DNA of 64,000 bases from Callorhinus ursinus. Lineage: Eukaryota > Chordata > Mammalia > Carnivora > Otariidae. The stretch is taken from positions 7,162,223 to 7,226,222 of the forward strand of contig NW_020312894.1 of assembly GCF_003265705.1 (NCBI RefSeq), in the 5' to 3' direction. The notes under the pieces are model-generated. The model had not been told where the DNA came from. It worked only from the letters and a program-made list of their open reading frames with translations, and did not search any database. Made by a program: the position numbers and the translations under genes. Below, one piece after another: positions 32,440 to 44,708 of this stretch (the stretch's first letter is position 1; every line of letters begins with the position of its first letter).

Positions 32440-32930
32440 AATCAAATGTTGACCAGACACGAAAGACTATGAATTAAATTTGAGAGGTAAATAATAACAA
32501 GTCAATGATCATGGACCCATCGCCCAGTGTAAGGAAAAAATTGTCAGTTGCCTTTGAAGTCAGTGCCCTGTGTGTCCCTCCCTGATCTTCTGATTCCTTC
32601 CGCCACCCGCCAGGCCACCGCGAGCCTGACTTCTGTGTGTATCACACTCATTTTTCTTTATAGTTGTATTATGTGTTGGTATGCCTAAACGATATTTATT
32701 TTAGTTTTGTTTTCAAACTTGCACACGGGTCCTTCCCTTATTCCACTATTAGTTTAGAAATTATGCATCTCATTTTCATTATTTTAATAGCTACCATAGG
32801 GATTTTCACACACACATTGAATTCTCCAAAATGTACAAGTGATGACTATCTTTACTCTCCTCTGAAACAATACAAGGCCTTAGAACACTTTAATTCTGAG
32901 CACCCCCTCCAGACATTAGTGCTATTTTAT
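32440..32930 (-). mobile_element. Old L1ME-type 3' UTR, antisense
   Basis: 'ttctgtgtgtatcacactcatttttctttatagttgtattatgtgttggtatgcctaaacgatatttattttagttttg' matches the antisense 3' UTR of old L1ME elements. Confidence 0.65.
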
Positions 32931-32938
32931 AAGAGTTC

Positions 32939-32957
32939 TTTTTTTTTTTTTTTTTTT
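32939..32957 (+). repeat. T19 homopolymer
   Basis: Nineteen consecutive T bases between the two antisense L1 pieces. It may be the former poly-A tail of the element that follows. Confidence 0.9.
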
Positions 32958-34060
32958 CCCAACCAGGAGAATTGCTGATACTGTTTTCTTCAGCCCATGT
33001 TCATTTGGGTGCATACTTCCTTCACTCTTGGTTCCTCCTCGCATCTCAGACCTTCTCCATCCTGATCACATTCCTACTGCCTAACATCCCTCTTTTAGAA
33101 TTTACTGTGCTTAGAGGTCTACAGATGGCAAAGTCTCTCAGTTTTCTAGAAATAAATTTAATTGGGTACATTACTTTAGGTTGATAATTATTTTCTCTTA
33201 GGGTGATGGCGACAGCATTCTATTCTGCTTGGGCTTCTGTTGTTCCTACTGAGAAATCAGTGGTCAGCTAATGGCCATTCATTTGAAGGTAACTGAAATC
33301 CCTCGGGATATTTTTTAAGCTCGTCTCTGTCCCTAATGGTCTTCAGTTTCACTATGATGAGCTTATGTGCAGGATTTCTTCTTCTTTGTCCGTCTTGCTT
33401 AGGCTTCCCTGGGCTTTCTCACTCTATATATTGGCAGCTTTCATGAGTTGTGGAAAATGACCGACGATTATCTCTTTAGACGGTGACTGTATGCCATTTT
33501 CTCTCTATTCTCTTTCAGAGACTCCAATCAGACATATGCTGGACCGTCTCATTCCATCCTGCACATCTCCTTGTCACTCTTTCTGCTTGTCCATGTGTTA
33601 ATCTCTCTGTGCTTCCCTGGGAACGTTTTTACACCTGCCTTTTAGTTTACTGACTCTTGTCAGCTGTGTCTAATTGCCTTCCGTGGAGTTTTCAATATTA
33701 ATCATTCCGGTTTTCATTTTTTAAATTCTATATGCTTATTTTTCAAATCTGCGCAGCCATTATGTATAGTCTCTTATTCTTTAATCATCGTTTCATGTAC
33801 TCATTTTATTTCTTTAAACATTTAACTCTCTTTATTGTATATTCTCTATGTGTTAATTTCAACAACTGACTTATTTGGGAATCTGATCCTCCTCTCTCTG
33901 CTGGCTTTCACTCTTGCTTATTTTCTTGTGGCTTTTGCTATGTGTGTATTTCTCAGAAGTTTATATGTGTGGGTTAGTTGAGACCCAAGTTGAAGGTGGA
34001 CTTGCCCAGAGAGGAGAGAGGTAATTTGCCTCTGCCAAGCACCTAGGAGGACGATCAGCC
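32958..34060 (-). mobile_element. L1/HAL1-type ORF1 region, antisense, broken
   Basis: The series 'ctactgagaaatcagtggtcagctaatggccattcatttgaaggtaact', 'cttcagtttcactatgatgagc', 'gttgtggaaaatgaccgacgattatctcttta', 'gagactccaatcagacatatgctggaccg', 'caaatctgcgcagccattatgtatagtctcttattctttaatcat' follows the antisense ORF1 side of old L1M/HAL1 elements in the correct order. It starts just after a T19 run, consistent with an element ending in a poly-A tail. Confidence 0.7.
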
Positions 34061-34262
34061 CGGAACCCCTTTAAATTTGCCTGAGATCAAATAGCCTCAG
34101 AATAAATTTGAGGTATAAATCTTGTACTTATAGACTCTCATGGAGGCACACCTTCCCCAGCACCATGTTTTAGAAACATAATTTTACTTGCACTTTGGGG
34201 GATGGGAGAAAAGTGGCTTAATTTCTAGTTCACTCTTATACTAACGATGTAACCTTTTAGAG

Positions 34263-34479
34263 CAGGGTTTCTCAACCTCATCACTATTGACATTTTGGAC
34301 CAGATAATTCTCTGTTGTGGGAGGTTGTCCTGTACATTGTAGGGTATTTAGCAGCATCACTGGCCTTGATCCAGAAAATGCCGGTAGACCTCTCCAGCCA
34401 TGACAATCAAAAATGTCTCCAGACATTGCCCCATGTAGCCTGGTAGGCCAAATCACCCCCAGTTAGGAAAGAACTACGG
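34263..34479 (-). mobile_element. MER5A-like hAT-Charlie MITE
   Basis: 'cagggtttctcaacctcatcactattgacattttggaccagataattctctgttgtggg', 'tcctgtacattgtagggtatttagcagcatc' and 'aaatgtctccagacattgcc...cacccccagtta' are the full antisense MER5A sequence, with its imperfect terminal inverted repeats. Non-autonomous, no transposase. Confidence 0.88.
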
Positions 34480-34624
34480 CTTTAGAGCACAAGCAGGGAT
34501 TCTCCTTTTAGACTCCATCCTCATATAGACCTTGAGCTTTGCCTTCCATTCCCAAGGAGTTATGGAAATCAAAGTTCAAGGTTATCCTGTTCATCAAATG
34601 CTCTCTGCTCTCAGTAGGTAAGTA

Positions 34625-34884
34625 GATAATGCCTAATCCATTATGACTGGTGTCCTTACAAGAAAAAGAAATTAAGACACAGACACAGAGAGAAGGACCA
34701 TGTGAAGACACAGGGAGAAGCAGAAGAGGACCATCTGCAGGCCAAGGACAGAGGACTCTGAAGACACCGTCTCCGCAGACCCCTTGATCTCAGACTCCCA
34801 GACCCCAGAACTGTAAGAAAATAAATGCCTGTGGCTTAGGCCCCTAGTCTGTGGTACTTATGGCAGCCCTAGCAAATTAATATG
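34625..34884 (+). mobile_element. MaLR (MLT1-like) LTR, 3' part
   Basis: 'tgcctaatccattatgactggtgtccttacaag', 'aggaccatgtgaagacacag', 'ccagaactgtaagaaaataaatgcctgtggctta' and 'tctgtggtacttatggcagccctagcaaattaat' follow the MLT1 LTR to its 3' end. Confidence 0.8.
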
Positions 34885-34889
34885 TCTCT

Positions 34890-37000
34890 TCACTTTGATT
34901 TTCTTATATTCTTAGTGTACTCTTAGTCTACCCAGTTTACAAACCAGGTCCAGTTAGTACCTGTGTTTAGAACATATTGCCAGGGAGGCCAAGGTCATGG
35001 GCTCAGTCGCAAAGTGGAAAACACATCTGTGTCACCACAGAATGTCCCTAATGCCAAAGCAACCACTAGATAAAAATGTTTGCCTAGCACAAGGCCAACC
35101 CAAGAGAAAGTCTGCTAGCCTATCAATACTTCCTAAAAAATGTCCATGAAGTCCAAATCCCACTGATGGTGATTTCATCCTCTTGAAGTGAGCATATTCT
35201 GTTTTTCATAATGGTTATCCTAACACTTCTGGGTTAGAATCTAAAAGCTGATTCTCTCGCTACTTCCTCCTCAAACCAGCATGATATGCCCTTGAGGATG
35301 AGATTCCAATCTATCCTAGTGATGGAGAAGAGAATTTGTCAAAACGTACATTAGCCAGGAGAAACTTTGAAACTCTGGCTGGGCATGCTCATTTACAGTT
35401 TATTTGAATAAATCCTCCCATTACCCAACCAGAGAGGAGACCCAAACCCTGACTCCACTCATCTCCATGAAAGACCAACAATCGCAGGGAAGAGAGACGC
35501 AGGTGGAGGTTCCTGACACTCCTTGTCCAACGGGTCAAATTTCCATTTCCCACCCTTTTGCTGCTATGTTTTTTTCTTTTATTTTTCCTTTCTTTATTCC
35601 TTCTTTTCTAATCAGTAACTCATGGAGCACAAAAGGGGACTTGCACTGGCTCCTTGATTTGCTGTATACATCACTTGAAGTGTTACATTTTAGAACCCAA
35701 TTTTTAAAAATCATTTACACTTCAGAGTAGAAAAATAGCAACATTACTAGAAGACTCAATTAAATTATCCCAGGTTAATGCGTTCACTGTCAGCAATGAA
35801 TAACCACAAGTATATAGCCAATGAATAGATGATAAAGCTCTATTTCTTTCCCAGATCTATAGTCTATTCTGTGAGCATATTAAAATATATTTTCTAATAG
35901 AAAAAAAAATGAGATGCCCTTTTGTTTACTCCTTTTTACAGCAAGTTGGTGCCTATCATTCCCAGGACAATGGTTTCCCTAAAACTACAATAGCTTTTAT
36001 CTCTTCAAGCCCCAGAGGACACTGGGAAAATCTCTCACTTGGGTTAACTTTGCTGAATATATTTAACCAGTAAATTATTTGCCTTCCCAACTGGAAGAAC
36101 CAATATACATTTATGTTCTAGGAATGGTTTGTTTTACTAACTTTATGAGTGAAGACCTCAATAGTAGCAAAGCCAAGGGACATTTAATTAAGTTATATTT
36201 GCTTTTTCATGATCTTTAGCTCTAGCTTATAAATCAAGAATCAATGAGTACTTAATTTCCTCTTATAGCATTAAAAGTAATTGCTTCATAAATTCACTTT
36301 AGTAATCCAAATATTTGCACACAGTACAGAACAAAGAGAAGTTGTTTCACTGATGAGATCCTAACTTTTATTTTATTAGTATAAAATGGAGCTTGCTCAT
36401 TTTATAGCTTATGATTTTCCTGGCTGCCTCAAATTCCTTTTTGAAGCAGACAGGATATAAATTTAAAATAAATACAATTATGACTTTGCTTGAGAAAAAA
36501 AAAAAGCCAGTCTACTTATTTAAAATATAAAAAGACATCATAGTTGTAGATATATTTCTGCTCAGTAGAGTATAACTACAATGAGTAAATTCTTTTCCCC
36601 AAAATTGTGTATGCTCGAAAAGCAACAAAAATATTTTCAAGCCTGGCTTAACCCTTACCTGCATATTTTATTGTGGGGCACGATGGAGGGGGGAAAAGTC
36701 TTCATAAAATTGTTATCCGTGCCGCTAAGCGATTGGCCATTGCTAAGCTCGCTCTGCCCCAGAGGGTGAACCTGTTTTGTGTCCTTTAACGGCCCTGTTC
36801 ATAATATTTCCCTAAATTTGGACAGCACATTATGATCTCCAAAACTCATTTACAGTCTCAGAGTGATCCAAGTCTCCATGAACCAGAGCCCGCGTTCCTG
36901 GTGGAACTAAAGGAAGGCAGGAGGGGCGAAACTGGGAGGAGGCACCCAGGTGTTCGGGTGGCAGGCCACAGTCATGGCCGCACCACGGCTACTCCCACCT
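34890..37000. other. Unique sequence, no gene recognised
   Basis: About 2.1 kb mostly free of recognisable repeats, AT-rich. Only one frame over 100 codons (35404-35730), with no recognisable domain. Confidence 0.5.
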
Positions 37001-37002
37001 AC

Positions 37003-37075
37003 GCACTGTTTCATCCAACACATATTTTAGCACCTCCTGTGTGCCGGCTGCTTAAGGAGCTTACAGTCTAGCTCC
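37003..37075 (-). mobile_element. L2 3' tip, antisense
   Basis: 'tgtttcatccaacacatattttagcacctcctgtgtgccggctgcttaaggagcttacagtctag' is the antisense L2 3' end. Confidence 0.65.
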
Positions 37076-37076
37076 A

Positions 37077-37410
37077 ACATGGATGAACCTAGAAAACATG
37101 CTGAGTGAAAGAAGCCAGCAGGCAAGACCGCACATTATATGATTCCGCTCCTACGAAATGTCCAGAACGGCAAATCTATAGAGACAGGAAGCAGCTGAGT
37201 GGCGGCCTGGCGGGGGGGGGGGGGGGGGGGGGGGGTGGAAGGAGAAAGGAATGGGGGATGGGAACAGGTAAGCTAGGCGGGGTTTTAATAAAAATATTTA
37301 AAATTGATTGTGGTGGTAGATACACAACTCTGAATATAAAACCACTGAATTGTACATTTTAAAAAATGGGCAAATTGTATGGTGGGTGGATTATATTTCA
37401 ATTATAAAAC
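37077..37410 (+). mobile_element. L1 3' UTR fragment, sense, interrupted by a G-run
   Basis: 'acatggatgaacctagaaaacatgctgagtgaaagaagccagc', 'acattatatgattccgctcctacgaaatgtccagaacggcaaatctatagagacag' and 'aaaccactgaattgtacattttaaaaaatgggcaaattgtatggtggg' are the standard L1M 3' UTR. A run of 24 G sits where related copies have only a short G-rich motif. Confidence 0.85.
37212..37235 (+). repeat. G24 homopolymer
   Basis: Twenty-four consecutive G, preceded by a single c and followed by tggaagg. It may be a real expansion or a consensus error in assembly. Confidence 0.85.
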
Positions 37411-38035
37411 TAGATAGAGTGACTGGAGAAGCCACACCTGCTGCCCCGGGGCGTGGATGATGACCTACTTTTTCCCAGCCATGCCCTGCACACTGGCCAC
37501 CTCTGTGCACGTGGCTACATTCCGCAAAGGCAGGACCAGCCCTGGTTCTGGGGACATCCCCAGGAACCACGTGAAGCCACAATGCCGTTCCCTCCCTCAG
37601 CCGCCCTCCGCAGGGTCCCATTCCAACCTTGTTGAAAGTGTGGGGCAAACAGAGCATGATCATTCCTTTCGTGTCCTTTCATTGTCAGACACCAGGCTCC
37701 TTTAGGATCAGTGACAGCAACCCCAGAGGAGGGACACGTAGCCTGGACACTCGGAAAGGAGAGATAACCATCAGTACAGCGGATCCAGTTCCTTCTGACA
37801 CCAGCCCCGGTGCTCTTGGCTTGTACCCAGCTCCAAGAAGTTCCTGGAGGCCTCCTGCCAGGCACACCCAGGGCCATGCAGATGCACTCAGCAGATCTAA
37901 AGTTTAAATGACCTCATTCCAGAAACTTACCGGTAGAAAAATTGCTGCTACGATTTGCCTTGCCTTACTGAGCCACACCCTTCCCACCTCCCTGTCTGTA
38001 CAGGCAGCTCTCCCTGCCCTCAACCCGATGGCATT
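37411..38035. other. Unique sequence, no gene recognised
   Basis: GC-moderate unique DNA with frames of up to 120 codons on both strands over the same bases; none has a recognisable domain. Confidence 0.5.
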
Positions 38036-38039
38036 TTAA

Positions 38040-38270
38040 ATACCTCTTTGCAGGTCCCACTCGGGGCCACTTCTCCAGGAACTGGTCAGTGATCCCTTCT
38101 GTGTTCTCTTAAAAGCGAGGGCACTCATTTTGTCGTACGATTGGTCTTTTATGAGTCAGGGTCTGGGGACACCTGCTTCATCTTCTCATGGCCCCAGCCC
38201 AGGGCCCCCCCATCCGTGGAGGCTCCATCCCCCTGGGGTTATTCAACTTGAACTGAGTTCAGTCATTTAA
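38040..38270 (+). mobile_element. Possible L2 fragment, sense
   Basis: 'gcaggtcccactcggggccacttctccaggaactggtcagtgatcccttctgtgttctct' and 'tcatggccccagcccagggccccc' weakly follow the sense 3' region of L2. Confidence 0.4.
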
Positions 38271-38274
38271 CAAG

Positions 38275-39905
38275 CAGAGACCTGGATGAGGAGCATGTAG
38301 GCAGAAGCGACAGAGTGCTACTTCCAAAAGCTTGAAAAGAAAAACAAGCGTGTTTCTTCAGTGATATCAAATGAGACAAAGGCAAGAAGAAACCGCCTGA
38401 GGTCACAGACAACCATCAGAGTGGAAAATTTCCACTGGAGCGTGATGGGATAATCAAGATTTATTTTTAAAATATTGTTATTAAATAAACATTATAGAAA
38501 CTTTTGCATACCCAACTTATTTATAGCTTAAGGCATGAAAAACTACATTAGTATGTTGAATTATAAGAATTCACTGCAGCCCGCTAGCTGACAGCATGTC
38601 AAATTATTTGCAAATATTTTCTGGAACAGTAACCTTGAAGGATGCCAGCCCCATTCAGTGTAACCTTATCACAAGACAGGAAGGGAGCGTGGAGACAAGT
38701 CCAAGGCAAAGGACCCTCTGGTTCCCTGCAACCTCTGTCGGCTGTGGAACAAGGAGCTTATACCCCATCTCTGCCAAAAGCCTTGCTTGGATCTCTTGGG
38801 CATTTACATCTCTCTCTACTGCACCTTAAAAAGATGCTATGCAGAAGGCCCCCTTGAGAAATGGTGCTCTGGGCAGGAATTTGTGAGTACATTAGTCACA
38901 TTTAAGCGGCTTTATATCCTCCAGTCTACAATAACATAGTTCTGTGAAAATTATGTCATCATTTTAACAAAGAGTCTCTAATTGACATGAAAAGGCAAAG
39001 TCAAAATAAAAATGAATTTCAACGTGCGCAGTACGGACTCTTCATTCTCACTACAATCCCCCAGAGTGGAGTGGGGGAGAGTAGCACGCCAGGATCTCTC
39101 TGTAGCTCTTGGCCTTGTGAAAACGGTAGTGGCAGATTCCTCCAGGGAGTGATTTTTCTCTAATATCCAATATCTCTACCTTTCAAACACCTCCAATGTG
39201 TTCCTTTTCTTCTAATATTCAGCATTATCTTCGGTACTTTAAATATCTTTCTTTCCACCAAGAAAAATATCTTTCTTTCAATGAAAAGCTATTATGGCCC
39301 ATTTAAATCATCACGAAGTGGTTGGGTGGTTTAAAAATTATATCTAGATCATTTAGCAAGGTTGGCACAACACCTGACTTCTAAAATCAGCATTTTGCCA
39401 AATATTTTAGCCATATCACAGTTGCTAGGCTGACGAGAAAATGTTAATCGCTTGGCACAAATGTGGCCATGTTAAAATTAAACAAAATTGATTGCCTTCA
39501 AAATAACCTTTTGTTTTTGTCTCCAAAAACCTGCTTTGCACATTTGGTAGAGGTACGAACTCATTGCTCATCCTGACACTAACATCTTTCATGTCTTAAA
39601 CGGGTTCTGTGTTTTTCTTTGTTCTCTCATCAATAACAGTGAGCCCATATTTCACTACCATTCAGTGAATTCAACAGTTGCTTCGGTATCTCCTATTTGC
39701 TCTCGGTGCGATGTTGGTAAATGTGACTGCAGTCCACAGTGCCCAGGCACGACCATTGCGGGGAAATTAAGTGCTACGAGGGAGGAAATAATAGTGTATC
39801 TACTATATCTAGTGCACTGTTGCTACATTATAACATTTCCAAATGAGTTTACGAATTAAAATAAAAGCACAAATACTTATTTCATTTGGCTGGTCAGTTC
39901 TAATA
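38275..39905. other. Repeat-poor unique block
   Basis: About 1.6 kb with no transposon recognised. It includes AT-rich stretches around 38.88-39.0 kb and 39.3-39.52 kb with dense homeodomain-like ATTA/TAAT motifs, as is common in conserved non-coding DNA. No gene is supported. Confidence 0.45.
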
Positions 39906-39927
39906 TGTTCTCAACAACGTATTTTTC

Positions 39928-40131
39928 TTTTCAAGATTTTATTTATTTGATAGAGACAGAGACACAGAGGGAGACAGAGAGCACAATCGAGGGAGCAGCA
40001 GAGGGAGAGGGGAAGCAGGCTCCCTGGCAGGTTCCCTTCAGGGAGCCCGACGTGGGGCTCGATCCGAGGAACCCGGGATCATGACCTGGGCTGAAGGCAG
40101 ACGCCTAACTGACTGAGCCACCCAGGTACCC
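39928..40131 (-). mobile_element. Can-SINE, antisense, full length
   Basis: From ttttcaagattttatttatttgatagagac to the head complement gagccacccaggtacccc. An 18-bp target-site duplication ctcaacaacgtatttttc (39910-39927) recurs at 40132-40149 with one change (ctcaacaaggtatttttc). Confidence 0.97.
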
Positions 40132-40149
40132 CTCAACAAGGTATTTTTC

Positions 40150-40354
40150 AAAAGCAAATCTACCCAACTGCCGTACACCTAACCCTGTGGTGAGCGTAAA
40201 AGGAGCAAAAAGATAGAGCCCCCCTCCAGCCAAATGAGTTCATGAGCTAGTTCAGAAGACAAAGCATAGAGTTCGTAACACTGAATAAGAATGAGCTCCA
40301 TAAAAATCATACCAGAGGCACAAGAAATGTCTCAGGAGAAGAGAGGAGGAAACA
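40150..40354. other. Unique sequence
   Basis: Nothing recognised. Confidence 0.5.
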
Positions 40355-40415
40355 AAATTCATTGAACACCTGCTATGTGCCAACATGGTTCACACATTCA
40401 ATGAGTCTCAGTGTA
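40355..40415 (-). mobile_element. Short L2/MIR fragment, antisense
   Basis: 'aattcattgaacacctgctatgtgccaacatgg' is the antisense 3' tip shared by L2 and MIR-like elements. Confidence 0.5.
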
Positions 40416-40689
40416 GGCACCCAGTGGCACCCGGTGGCATGCACCCAAGGGGGCTGTGGGAAAATGTACACGCCACAGAAAATGTCTGAAACCATTCACC
40501 ACTGGGGAGAAGATTTTTGTCGTGTATGTCCATGCAATTTTTTTTAGATTAACACATATATTTTACTTTCAATGAAAACTTGTTAGTTAATTGCACATAC
40601 ACATACCTGAACCTACTTCTGATCTACTGCATCGGAATTTCTCATGTTCTCCACTAAGAATTACTAGCACATATTGATTGTATTAGGTC

Positions 40690-40800
40690 TAGTGACTCAT
40701 TTAATCCTTTACCACTGAGGAAACTAAGGCTCAGAGATGTCAAGACATTTGTTCAAGGCAACAAAGTCGGTGAGTGGCAGAGACAGAATTTGGACACAAG
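40690..40800 (-). mobile_element. MIR SINE, antisense
   Basis: 'actcatttaatcctttaccactgaggaaactaaggctcagagatgtcaagacatttgttcaaggcaacaaagtcggtgagtggcagagacagaatttgg' is the antisense MIR core to B-box. It ends where the large L1 starts. Confidence 0.8.
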
Positions 40801-41806
40801 GTCTCTCCGTGTCTATTGAGATGATCATGTGGGTTTTGTCCTTTATTCCATTAATATGGTGCATTATACGGATTGATTTTCAGGTGTTGAACCAACCTTG
40901 CATTCATTCCCAGGATAAGTCCCACCTGGTCATGGTGTATAAGCTTTTTCATATGTGGCTGGATTCAGTTTATTGGTATTTTGTTGAGAATTTTTGTACC
41001 TATATTCATAGGAGATATTGGTTTGTAGTTTTCTTGTGATGTCTTTGTCTGGTTTTGATATCAAGGTAATACTGGCCTCCGGAATGATTTGGGAAGTGGT
41101 CTCCATTCCTCTACGTTTGGAAGACTTAGCGAAGAACAGGTATTAATTCTTCCTTAAGGTTTGGTGAAAATTACCAGTGAAGCCACCTGGTCTGGGCTTT
41201 TCTTCTTGGGAAGTTTTTTATTACTAATTCAATCTCCTTATATTTGGATTTTCTATTTCTTTTTAAGTTGGTTTTAGTAATTTCTGTCCTTCTGGGAATT
41301 TGTCCACTTCACCTAGGTTATCTGAATTTTTTTGGTGTACAATTATTCATAATACTACCACATTGTCCTTTCTCTTAGTGGTAATGTCTCCTCTTTCAAA
41401 CCTGTTTTCAGTAATTTGAGTCTTTTTTTTTTGGTCAGTCTAAAGATTTTTCCATTTCTTTATCTTTTTGGTCTTCATTGATCTTCTCAATTGTTTTTCT
41501 ATTTTCTATTTCATTTATGTCAACTCCAATCTTTATTATTTCTTTTCTTCTCCTAGCTTTGGATTTAGTTTGCTCTTCTTTTTATAGTTTCTTGAGCGGG
41601 AAGTTTAGGTTATCAATTCGGGATTTTTTTTCTTCTCTAATATAGGTGTTTTGTGCCATCTAAGCACTATCAGTGCTGTGTACCATAGGTTTTGGTATGT
41701 TGTGTTTTTGTTTTCAGTCATTCAAAGGATTTTTCTGATTTCACTTGTGATTTCTGATTTGATCCATTGGTTATTTGGAACGTGTTGTATAATTTCCACA
41801 TATGTA

Positions 41807-42008
41807 GGGGTGCCTGGGTGGCTTAGTTGTTAAGCATCTGCCTTCGGCTCAGGTCATGGTCCCAGGGTCCTGGGATCAAGCCCCGCATCAGGCTCCCTGC
41901 TCAGCGAGAAGCCTGCTTCTCCCTCTCTCACTCCCCCTGCTTGTGTTCCCTCTCTCACTCTCTCTCTCTCTCTGTCAGATAAGTAAATAAAATCTTAAAA
42001 AAAAAAAG
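41807..42008 (+). mobile_element. Can-SINE inserted in L1
   Basis: Complete copy of the 'cactccccctgcttgtgttccctctctcactc' subfamily with an 11-A tail segment. A perfect 16-bp target-site duplication aatttccacatatgta (41791-41806 and 42009-42024) is L1 sequence, so the host L1 is older. Confidence 0.97.
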
Positions 42009-42303
42009 AATTTCCACATATGTATAAATTTCCCAAATTTTCTTCTGTTATTGATTTCCAATTTCATCCCATCTTTGTATGATTTCAAGCCTTGTAAATT
42101 TATTGAGTCTTGTTTTATGACCTTACATATTGTCTACCTTGGGGTCTATTCCATTTTGTACTTGAGAGGAATGTGTGTTCTGCTGCCAGGTGGAATGTCC
42201 TGTAGATGTCTGTTATGTCAACTTGGTTTACAGCATTGTTCAGGCCTTCTATTTCCTTGGTTATCTTCTGCCTGGTTGTCTCTGTTATTGATAGTGAGGC
42301 ATT

Positions 42304-42510
42304 GGGGCACCTGGGTGGCTCAGTTGGTTAAGCAACTGCCTTCAGCTCAGGTCATGATCCTGGAGTCTCAGGATCGAGTCCCGCATCAGGCTCCCTTCTC
42401 AGTGGGAAGTCTGCCTCTCCCTCTGACCTTAACCCCTCTCATGCACTCTATCTCTCTCACTCTCTCTCTCTCAAATAAATAAATAAAATCTTAAAAAAAA
42501 AAAAAAAGAA
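42304..42510 (+). mobile_element. Can-SINE inserted in L1
   Basis: Complete copy of the 'gaccttaacccctctcatgcactctatctctctc' subfamily with a 15-A run in the tail. Target-site duplication agtgaggcatt (42293-42303) and agggaggcatt (42511-42521). It lies about 300 bp from the preceding SINE in the same orientation. Confidence 0.96.
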
Positions 42511-43600
42511 AGGGAGGCATTGAAGTCACCAACTATCATTGTTGAATTGTCTATTTCTCTCTTCAATTCTGTTTTGGCTTCATGCATTTTGGAACTCTAT
42601 TAGGTGCATAAATGTTTATTGCTGTTATATCCTCTTGATTTCTTGAACTTTTATCACAATAAAATCTCCTTCTTTGTCTCTTGTAACGGTTTGGGACATA
42701 AAGTCTAGTTTTTCTGATATTAGTACAGCCATTCCAGCTCTTTTTTGATTACTGTTGGCATTGTATATCTTATCCATCCCTTGATTTTCAATCTACTTTT
42801 CTCTTTAAACCTAAAACATGTCTCTTATAGACAGCATGCAGTAGAATCTTTTTTTAATCCATTTTACCAATATCTGACTTTTAGTGAGAGTTTTAATCTA
42901 TTTACATTTAATATAATTACTGATAGGATAGGATTTATGTCTGCCATTTTTCTATTTGCCTTATCTCTGTCTTCTTTCTCTTTTGTTCCTCTATTCCTCC
43001 ATTATCACCTTTTGCATGTTAAATATTTTCTCATGTACCATTTTAATTCCATTGTCATTACTTTGGCATTTTTTAAAATGTAGTTATTTTCTTACTGGTT
43101 TCCCTAGGGATCAAAATTAACATCTTAATTTACAACTTAAATTATAAAAATCTGGATTAATACCAACTTGATTTCAGTATTATACAAAAACTATGCTCCT
43201 ATATAGTTCTGTTCTCTCCCTCATTCTTTATGCTGTCATTAGTATACAAATGACATTTTTATACATTGTATGTCAATTAACACAAATTTATAAGTATTGC
43301 TTTATGCAGTTGTCTTTTATATCAAATAGGAGAAAAGAAGACTTAAAAGTACATTAATACTTTTCTTTTTATAATTACCTTTGCCAGTGTTCTTTGCCAG
43401 TATTCTTAATTTCTTCATATGGATTCAAGTTGCTGCCTAGAGTCTTTTCATTTTAGACTTGAGGACTCCTTTTACTATTTCTTGTGGAACAGGTCTATTG
43501 GAAACAAATGACTCAGTTCTTGTTTTTCTGCGAATATTCTAACTTCTCTATTATTTCAAAGGATAATTTGCTAGATTTAATTTTTGCTTCATAGTCTTTT

Positions 43601-43837
43601 TTTTAAACATAGTTTATTATTATTATTTTTTTAGAGAGAGAGAGAGAGAGAGATCACGTGAGTGGGGGGAGGGGCAGATGGAGAGGGAGAGAAAGAATCC
43701 CAAGCAGGCTCCATGCCCAGCATAGAGCCTGATGCAGGGCTTGATCCCATTGACCATGAGATCATGACCCTGAGATCACGACCTGAGCTGAAACCAAGAG
43801 TCAGGCGCTCAACCAACTAAGCCATCCAGGTGTCCCC
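43601..43837 (-). mobile_element. Can-SINE inserted in L1, older subfamily
   Basis: Antisense copy with an ATT-expanded tail, (AG)n, and 'atcacgtgagtggggggaggggcagatgg'. It ends at ccaactaagccatccaggtgtcccc. The repeated 'gaccatgagatcatgaccctgagatcacgacctgag' shows a small internal duplication. Flanking target-site duplication is diverged (cttcatagtctttt / cttggtagctttt), consistent with an old insertion. Confidence 0.93.
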
Positions 43838-44520
43838 TTGGTAGCTTTTCTTTTGGCACTTTGAATATGTCATCCCATTGTCCTCTGGACTCCATCATTT
43901 CTAATGAGAACTCAGGTGTTAATCTCATTGAAGATCCTCTGTATGCGTTGAGTTGCTTCTTTCTGCTGCTTTTAAGATTCTCTTTGTTTTTGGATTTCAA
44001 TGGTTTGATTATGATGTGGTTAGCTGTGACTCTCTGAGTGTATCCTATTTGAAATTCATTGAGCTTCTTGAACGTGTAATGTTTTTCATCAAACTTGGGA
44101 AGTTTTTGGCCATTGTTTCTTCAAATATTCTTTCTGCCCCTTTTTCTCTGCTCTCCTTCTGGGATTTTCAGTAGGCATATGTTGGTATGTTGCATGGAGT
44201 CCTACAGATCTCTGCTTATTTTTCTTCATTCTTTTCTCTTCTTTTCTTTCTTTTCTTTTTTTTTTTTTTTCTGTCCTCAGACTGGAAGATTTCAGTTGAC
44301 CTATCTTCAAGTTTTCTGATTCTTCCCTCTGCCTACTCAAATCTGTAATTGAGCCCCTCTACTACATTTTTCATTTCAATTATTATACTTTTCAAATCTA
44401 AAACTTCTATTTGGTTCTTTCTCACAATTTCTGTCCCTACCTGATATTCTCTGTTTGGCAAGACATCATTCATGTACTTTCATTTAGTTCTTTATACATG
44501 ACATTTTTTTTTAGTTTTTT

Positions 44521-44708
44521 TCTTAAAGATTTTATTTATTTATTAGAGAGAGAGAGAGTGCACAAGCAGGGGGAGTGGCAGGCAGAGGGAGAGAGAAAGT
44601 CAGGCTCCCCAGCGAGTAGGGAGCCTGATGCAGGGTTTGATCCCAGGACCCAGGGATCACGACCTGAGCTGAAGGCAGATGCTTCAGTGACTGGGCCACC
44701 CCAGCACC
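44521..44708 (-). mobile_element. Can-SINE inserted in L1
   Basis: Antisense copy from tcttaaagattttatttatttattagag to ctgggccaccccagcacc. Perfect 10-bp target-site duplication ttagtttttt (44511-44520 and 44709-44718). Confidence 0.95.

Noticed and set aside
32939..34060. Idea of a processed pseudogene beginning at a T19 run
   Set aside because: The downstream text follows antisense L1/HAL1 ORF1 in order, so the T-run is better explained as an L1 poly-A tail.
42051..42482. 143-codon plus-strand open frame
   Set aside because: It joins antisense L1 sequence to a Can-SINE, so it cannot be a real gene.
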